From Symsagittifera roscoffensis (lineage: Eukaryota; Xenacoelomorpha; Acoela; Convolutidae), in assembly GCF_963678635.1 (NCBI RefSeq), contig NC_087065.1:70887573-70947572 (forward strand): 60,000 bases of DNA, in the 5' to 3' direction. Of the stretch, positions 54,589 to 60,000 are shown piece by piece. The notes beneath the pieces were generated by a model. That model worked only from the letters and a program-made list of their open reading frames with translations. It had not been told where the DNA came from and did not search any database. The translations under genes were made by a program, and so were the position numbers. Each line of letters opens with the position of its first letter. Within the stretch, counting starts at the first letter, position 1.

Positions 54589-54885
54589 TCATGTCTCCTC
54601 ATAGTCGGTGTTCATCGGCAAAGCGAAACCAAGTGTCTTTCCACGCTGGATCGAGACCGTGGTGTCCAGTGTGTTCAACAACACATTGGTACACAGCCCG
54701 TTTCGTGTTACTGAAAAACTCCGGCCTAAAATCACCGAGTTTTGACTATTTGGGTTTGGTACCAGACAAACCTGTTTACTATCACGAATTTAAATTTCTC
54801 ATCCTACAAATTGCTATTACAGCTTGTCCCGGCTGTACTTTTAACTTTCTATCTAAAAGTGTTGGCACTTTGTTTTCATCTGTTA

Positions 54886-55812
54886 TTATTCTATTAATTG
54901 TTCTCCTAACATACTTCCGGTGTTCAAGTTAATCCTTATTAGGCCGCTGTTCAAGTCAATCATCACATCGAAACTCCTGACGAAATTATGGTCCAAGATG
55001 AGTTGGTCTGAATCGTCTAAGTTCTCTACCACCAGGAAACTTATCCAAAGATCCCGTCCTCCCATGTGAAGGACCATTATTGGTGTTCTTCCGGCTACGT
55101 AGATTGCTCCGCGGTTGGCGGCCGCCAATCTGAGGTTCGTGGGGCTTAGATCTTCCCTCGTGAAGTCCATTCTTTCCCAAGTCTTTTTTGACATCACGCT
55201 TACCACTGCTCCTGTATCCAGTAGTCGTGTCACTCCAATTTTCTTCCCACTGGTGTCTAGCAGATGTGCAGTCACGTCTGCCTCGTACCCTATGTGTACC
55301 GCATCTTGCTCCATCATGGCATCATGGCCGATTCTAGGGACGTTAAATTCTTCCTGATCCAAATAGATCTGCCCTATTTGGTCACTATTTGTTGTGACGT
55401 AGGTCCTAGTATAGAATCTGGTCCAGTCCACGTTCAACATCACCAGATATGGTCCATAGACTTCCACGTAGCGCCCGTGGAGTTTCTTTATTCGAAGGCC
55501 ACCCGTTGTCAAGAACGCTCGCACAGCACTTGACTCAGTGCGTGGCTCTATTTGTCTCAGATAACCTGCATATGTATCTAAATGCATCATAAAGAACTCT
55601 GAGGGTTCACTTAGGTTCGTGATCACCTGATGTCCCGCAACTGAAATTATTGACTGTATTCTACTTCCCTGTGGCACCATGCCGAGTGTCTGCCCGGAGA
55701 TCACATTTAGTTTCATGCTCAAACTACTTGGTGCTTTCGTTTCTTCGACTTCCGATGCCTCGAAGGCGTTTAGCCTTTTCTGAGTTTTCTCATTCTCTAA
55801 TTCGAGCTTCAC
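54886..55812 (-). CDS. pro: Aspartic protease segment of the second element, 308 aa
   Basis: An intact frame with the retroviral-type protease motif TRLLDTGAVVSVMSK, followed about 70-80 residues later by LILDHNFVRSFDVMI, the flap-to-core end of the fold. The N-terminal 150 residues are a Gag-Pro linker. It would cleave the Gag-Pol polyprotein. It overlaps the upstream frame by a few bases. Pol resumes about 300 nt downstream in another frame (54885-54589 not assigned). Confidence 0.8.
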   Translation of the reverse strand: MKLELENEKTQKRLNAFEASEVEETKAPSSLSMKLNVISGQTLGMVPQGSRIQSIISVAGHQVITNLSEPSEFFMMHLDTYAGYLRQIEPRTESSAVRAFLTTGGLRIKKLHGRYVEVYGPYLVMLNVDWTRFYTRTYVTTNSDQIGQIYLDQEEFNVPRIGHDAMMEQDAVHIGYEADVTAHLLDTSGKKIGVTRLLDTGAVVSVMSKKTWERMDFTREDLSPTNLRLAAANRGAIYVAGRTPIMVLHMGGRDLWISFLVVENLDDSDQLILDHNFVRSFDVMIDLNSGLIRINLNTGSMLGEQLIE

Positions 55813-56078
55813 CTTTTGTTGAAACCCTTCGTCACCAACTCCTGCTGGACTCTGTATAGGGCTTCTTTTGCTGCCGCCTTATAGTTGATTTTGAAATCAT
55901 CTGCTGCAGTCATCGGTTCCGTTTCATGTATTTCTTCCGTTACTGCCTGCATCTTCTTTGTTGCCATCTCTTGCGGTTCCTTTCTGCGTGCCTCCTGTTC
56001 ACTCAACAGGCGTGCCTTGCTGGCTTTCACACCCTTGGATGCTTGATGTCTGCTACAGCATACCAAAATTGTGGACAA
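55809..56078 (-). pseudogene. Gag-Pro linker fragment, 89 aa
   Basis: This frame joins the zinc-knuckle and protease frames. It is rich in Lys, Ala and Glu (ASKGVKASKARLLSEQEARR) and has no catalytic motif. It overlaps the upstream knuckle frame by 52 nt and the protease frame by 4 nt, which may reflect decay or programmed frameshifting. Confidence 0.45.
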
Positions 56079-56290
56079 TCCGATTTAAAATGACCCTCCA
56101 AGTTACAAAAGAAACACCTTGGGCCGAATTTCGCAATTACTTCCCTCATGAAATCTTCATGATCGTCCTCTGACGGATCTTCATCCTCGAGGATAAAGAC
56201 TATCGCTTTCATGTCCTGTTTGTAGGTTGGGCATGCTGACACATGATGGTCCGCCGAACTGCAATTTGCACAAGAGCTTCTCTTGTCCAT
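56027..56290 (-). CDS. gag: Nucleocapsid-like double CCHC zinc knuckle
   Basis: The 87-aa frame has two knuckles of the C-x2-C-x4-H-x4-C type, CANCSSADHHVSAC and CFFCNLEGHFKSDC, separated by an acidic stretch (LEDEDPSEDDHED). Such knuckles bind genomic RNA in Gag. The frame differs from the capsid ORF it overlaps by 82 nt, so an indel near 56340-56400 has probably split the original gag. Confidence 0.8.
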   Translation of the reverse strand: MDKRSSCANCSSADHHVSACPTYKQDMKAIVFILEDEDPSEDDHEDFMREVIAKFGPRCFFCNLEGHFKSDCPQFWYAVADIKHPRV

Positions 56291-56955
56291 GTCGTCCCTT
56301 GGTTTGTACCAATTGTTACCCTGGTTAGCTGGTCCATTGTTAAAATTGCTATAATTGTTTTTGTAATAGCCAGATCTCGATGGGGCTTTACGAAAAGATA
56401 TTCCTTTGACTTGAGTCTCATTTCCTCCGGTGTTGGCGCATTGGTTGAAAGTGGTGTGAAATGTGTCGCCAACATCGTTCGAAGTCCGTCATTCTTCACA
56501 CCGTCGATGAATTTTGAGGCTAGTGCTAGGTTCATCCTTCTGTTTGACTCATCTGGTTGGCTACGCCTTCTAAGCATCTCCAAGTCATCTAAAAATTTGT
56601 CTATCGTCTCGTCTTCACGTTGCCTCCGTTTCTCGAAGCACATCATCGCTTGGTGCAGCACTGAGCCAAAACGATTTAACAAAATTTCAAAAATTTTGAT
56701 CATTACGCAGTTTAGGGTTGTCCCTTCCAGGTTACTGGTGAGCCCACTACATTTTAGTCTTTCTGTCAAGTCTTCCTCTTCAAAATGCAGGTACATTACT
56801 TCTATCCAGGTATCAAAACAGCCATCAGATTCGTCTTTATAGCATCTTGGTTTCTTAAAAATCCTTTTAGATTTTTCACTGCTTTCACTGGTTTTAGATA
56901 ACCTCGTAAGTAAAGTTTCCAAGGACCTGTTCAGAGGTTCAAAGGCTGTGCCCAT
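56209..56955 (-). pseudogene. gag: Capsid-like Gag fragment of the second element
   Basis: The 248-aa frame opens MGTAFEPLNRSLETLLTRL. It contains a retrotransposon-Gag-like helical region (FDTWIEVMYLHFEEEDLTER, FGSVLHQAMMCFEKRRQ, ETIDKFLDDLEMLRRR). The last 40 or so residues are out of the original frame, because the zinc knuckles continue in the frame of 56290. It would form the particle shell. Confidence 0.65.
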
Positions 56956-57073
56956 TGATGTTGCGTCCCGTGAATGCCCGCTTGAGCATCATTGCCCTCT
57001 GATAAAGGCTCTGGGTTTTCCCTCCCGTTCGAATCGCTGGGATGACTTCTTCCTTGATACGCATGGCCCCAGT

Positions 57074-57660
57074 TCACGGAATCACGTCTCCCAGTCGCAT
57101 GTGTGTCTTGCGTCGCACGTTCGTTTGAGGTCTGTTGCCAGTTGAACTTCCTCTGATGTTTGGGCCCCGCGGCCTAATGTCCCCCGTGGCATAGCTGGAT
57201 GAACTACCCCTTCCTCTCGTGGACTCATATGTCCTTCTTCTGTTGGGTTGTTCATTGAAGTTCACATTCGGCTCCCAGCAGGGTTTTCCTGAGTTTGTTT
57301 CCCCATTCTCCGATCCACTCCTGTTTCCTAGGAGCCTATTCAACCTATCCAAGATGGCCTGAGTGCGCCTCTCCATCATCGCGTCTATCTTCGTGTCAAG
57401 AGTCCCACGAGTCGGCTCTTGCTGATTTCTCAACTTCTCCATGTCATCTCTCAATCGTAACTCTGTTTGCTTAGCTTCCTTCGTCATTCGCGACAAGTTT
57501 TTGGCCAAGTGTTCATCCGTCCTCTCCTTGAAGCGTTTTTCGCTTCTGCTGACTTATTGTCTATTGCGGTTGATCTCTTCCCGCAGGCTTTCTCTCTCGG
57601 CGTGAGCTGCTCTCTCCAGTTCACTCATTCTGAAGGATATCAGTTCATTTTGCTCACCGA
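57074..57660 (-). pseudogene. gag: Coiled-coil N-terminal Gag segment
   Basis: The frame from 57508 is a charged helix (MTKEAKQTELRLRDDMEKLR) followed by an Arg/Gly/Ser-rich tail (RGRGSSSSYATGDIRPRG). Upstream, from about 57628, another frame starts MSELERAAHAERESLREEIN and is separated by a stop. Together they look like the matrix-like coiled-coil part of Gag, ahead of capsid. Confidence 0.5.
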
Positions 57661-57688
57661 TGCTGTCCACAACGTCCTCATCGTTTCA

Positions 57689-57822
57689 AAAAACGGCAAC
57701 GTCCTCATCGTTTCCAGAACATGTGAAGAACACTTTGGTAAATTTCTTCCATAATAAAGGGGAAGAAGTTTACCAAAGTGTTCTTCACTTGTTCTGGAAA
57801 CGATGAGGACGTTGCCGTTTTC
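57689..57822. repeat. Near-perfect hairpin, arms about 61 nt
   Basis: 57689-57750 and about 57760-57822 are reverse complements, with about two differences and a loop of about 10 nt around ATAATAAAGG. A partial third copy of the arm's ACGTCCTCATCGTTT sequence precedes it at 57672. The hairpin interrupts the Gag frame at 58112-57705. Confidence 0.9.
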
Positions 57823-58112
57823 TCTGTCACCCCGTGTATCATAGTGTTGCCAGTGGGGGATCTTGTAGTCGCCACGTTTTCATTAGAGATGTCGGATAGT
57901 TCCGACATATCTTCTCTGTCTAGAGTCCGGAAGGAAGTGGCAAAATCTTGGCCTTGTTCTACCGTGGTAGATTCACTCGCCAATCTTCTGTTTCCACTCC
58001 CTTCCGATCCATGTCCCGCCCGATTTTCATCTATAGCAGGGTCCGGATGGACCTCTACTTCTAACATTGCCTCTCGTCCTTCTGAGGACTTTCGACTCCT
58101 GATTTCAACCAT
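57705..58112 (-). pseudogene. First ORF of the second element, truncated by the hairpin
   Basis: The 135-aa frame starts MVEIRSRKSSEGREAMLEVE and is Ser/Thr/Glu-rich and probably disordered. It ends within the second arm of the inverted duplication, so its last 30 or so residues are translated from hairpin sequence. Before the duplication it probably continued into the coiled-coil segment. Confidence 0.5.
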
Positions 58113-58116
58113 TTAA

Positions 58117-60000
58117 ATTTTCTTCCCTTTGTCGGTCCGGGTCCGTGCAATCCTTTCCACAAAAGGGTCGTTCATTGCCTTTCTTTGTTTCTCTGGTAAG
58201 AATTTCCTAGAGCTATCACTTAGTTTAGGTATCCTTGACTTGTCTAGACTCATTTTCGAACTACCACTTCTTACTGCTTATAAACCCAATTCGATTGCTA
58301 ATGTTCTTTTTGTTTGACTACTGATAATAATAACACAACACAATAAACTCCAAAAGTTTCAGTTAATCAGTGACCACAAATCCTTGTAAGCTATCACAGT
58401 ACAGCATGTATACAATTTATTCACAATGATTGGTTGTTGGTTATTGGATAAGAAGCTAGCACAAAATGATGATATCAAAATATATAAAAGATAGCGTACT
58501 CACGTACTCACTATCCGGTCAAGAATAATTGTTTTGGATATAAAAACAAAAAGTGAAGAAAGGTTAGAAAGTGCCGCACTAAACAGAAAAAACATGAAGA
58601 CAGTATTTTCTCAAGTGGGCGTCTACTGCACCACCCACCGAGACCTGTGTTACCTATCTGCCTTCGGATTGCCCGAGCTAGACCTACTAAAATCCTCAAG
58701 GCAATCACTTTTCTAGAGAAAAAATAGTTTGGATTTAATCCACACAAATTAGTGTCGAAATCTGTTTTCAATTAGGTTAAGTGTCGCGAATATCCGGGTT
58801 CAGACCTGTTTTGTATTGCTATGGTCTTCTTTAAAGGCAACACACCAGTGCAGTCACTGGTTTCTAGCCTGACTCCTAATAGCCTAATACTTTTCACTAT
58901 TTAACTTTTCTTTTGTCTACTTAAGTATTGACAAAATCGCACCCTTCCGGATTGGCAAAATTAGGTTTTCGGCACCCAATTAGTTCCAACCACTTCCGAA
59001 CTAAAATTAACCGGTTCCACTAATTATGCAAGTACAGATATTATGTAACTAACTAATTTTGCGTTTTTTTTTGTTTCAAAAAACATCGATATCTCGAAAA
59101 TTGCGATTTGTCGGGGGTCAAAATATCACTATTTTGACCCTAAAAACCGGTCCGCCTACAGTGTTTTTCAATGAAAAACGGTATAGGAGTATTATTATAG
59201 GCTGTATAATTAGTAATACTAGTAATATTTTTGCCCTCCGGGTTTGTTCAATATCAAAATTAAGGAGCTTAACTCGCAAATTCGCAATTCGTTGTACGGT
59301 CACCTCAGTGCAATCACTGTCGAGCCCCCCACAGAATGATATCTTAATTTTTGTAACAAAAGGGATACAAAACTTGTTAACGATACCCAACAGTCGATTG
59401 TAGTTGTCCTCGAGACCCCTCCTGCTACTCCTTACACTGCTTGCCGGATCAGTCTTCCGCTCTCTTCCCAAGACCCTTCCGGATTGAGCGCAAATTAGCA
59501 AATTAGCCTTAACGTGCTTAAATACTCAAATAACCCTACAGTACAAGCACCAGAAACGTGCCACAATTTTGATCATAGCAATCCTGACTGATATAAATGC
59601 CTGTAACAACAATATATCTAACAACAACAAACGGGAGGGTCGGATCACATCTCGTCTGGGGTGATGATTTCTACTGATTTTGTATTTTTTTCTTACTGTT
59701 TTTGATTTTTTCGGTTATTTTTTTATGTTTTTCGTTTTTTCCTAGGCTTTATACTACTTTTTGTTTGGTTTCTTGTATATCTTTAAGTGTTTTTGGTCAC
59801 GTATCACTCAGGCAACGACGGGACCGCGATCCCCCCACCCATCCTGGTACATTAATTTTCGGTCTTAACTAGGTTAAAAAGCTAAATCCGGGAATCTGGA
59901 AGGCCTCCACGCTCCAAACTAACCTTTCGCCCCGGTGGTTAGGGCTTTATATTGAGCATCCGTTCGGCGCGGAGTGCTCTTTAGCGATTCTGCCGGTCAT
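58117..60000. other. Right flank, no gene recognised
   Basis: AT-rich sequence that may contain the 5' leader and LTR of the second element. No copy of it was found on the left side (39800-41300). The 127-aa minus ORF at 59118-59501 has no recognisable domain. From about 59930 to the end the sequence is G+C-richer with a GGTGGTTAGGGC stretch, not assigned. Confidence 0.4.

Larger units (their letters stand above)
40627..58116 (-). mobile_element. Decayed giant Ty3/gypsy-type element with an accessory gene block
   Basis: A run of minus-strand ORFs over about 17.5 kb, visibly richer in G+C than both flanks. In element order they are: coiled-coil Gag (58112-57074), capsid and two CCHC knuckles (56955-56027), protease (55812-54886), RT, RNase H, a linker with 66-bp repeats, integrase (51988-50568), an acidic tail, then about ten further ORFs to 40627. 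Pol is broken by many frameshifts and stops. I take the downstream genes to belong to the element because strand, composition and close packing continue without a break. That is inference, as no LTR pair was found. Confidence 0.65.

Noticed and set aside
59930-60000. tRNA-like sequence with GGTGGTTAGGGC
   Set aside because: No B box at the right distance and the sequence runs off the window; too weak.
1-60000. Assignment to a named animal lineage (for example a larvacean or a crustacean)
   Set aside because: The M6/PLP gene and element types occur in several phyla; nothing in the window is diagnostic.

Overview
The window is animal nuclear DNA, probably from an invertebrate with an AT-rich genome. 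One host gene with GT-AG introns belongs to the metazoan M6/PLP proteolipid family, and the rest is repeats and retroelements. I cannot place the species. There is no sign of bacterial or organelle DNA.

Layout. (1) 1-10.6 kb: an M6/PLP-family tetraspan membrane gene on the plus strand, six coding exons between 3083 and 10584. Its first coding exon (about 4 coding bases) is missing or lies upstream. The introns and 5' flank carry dispersed repeats, a 20-bp fold-back array and two tRNA-derived SINE-like sequences. (2) 11,888-12,306: a non-autonomous hAT-type DNA transposon with terminal inverted repeats and an 8-bp target duplication. (3) 12,480-30,157: a complete 17.7-kb Ty3/gypsy-type LTR retroelement on the minus strand. 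It has 410-bp LTRs with no difference seen by eye and a 4-bp target duplication. Its order is leader, small basic ORF, fused gag-pol, small two-span membrane protein, a 377-codon open frame with no ATG, an 872-aa envelope-like glycoprotein and a 599-aa unrecognised protein. Its pol is open from end to end, but the fingers and palm of reverse transcriptase, with the YxDD site, are absent at an in-frame junction near 23,970. It is a young copy that must have been mobilised in trans. (4) 32.2-36.8 kb: diverged tandem units of about 1.4 kb without genes. (5) 37.0-39.8 kb: a decayed non-LTR retrotransposon on the minus strand. (6) About 40.6-58.1 kb: a second, G+C-richer, decayed Ty3/gypsy-type element on the minus strand. 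Its gag, protease, RT (YVDE at the active site), RNase H and integrase are broken by frameshifts and stops. It is followed by about 10 kb of extra genes on the same strand, including an intact 530-aa coiled-coil plus SGNH/GDSL-hydrolase protein and a broken envelope-like gene. I found no LTR pair for it. (7) 58.3-60 kb: no recognisable gene.

How the parts work together. The first element looks like a retrovirus-like polycistron. Gag-Pol would make the particle. The downstream block of overlapping ORFs (13-nt overlap, then a 4-nt ATGA overlap) would be expressed from spliced or internally initiated RNA. The second element has a similar plan with different accessory genes. Two unrelated-looking giant Ty3-like elements with large accessory gene blocks in 60 kb is the main novelty here.
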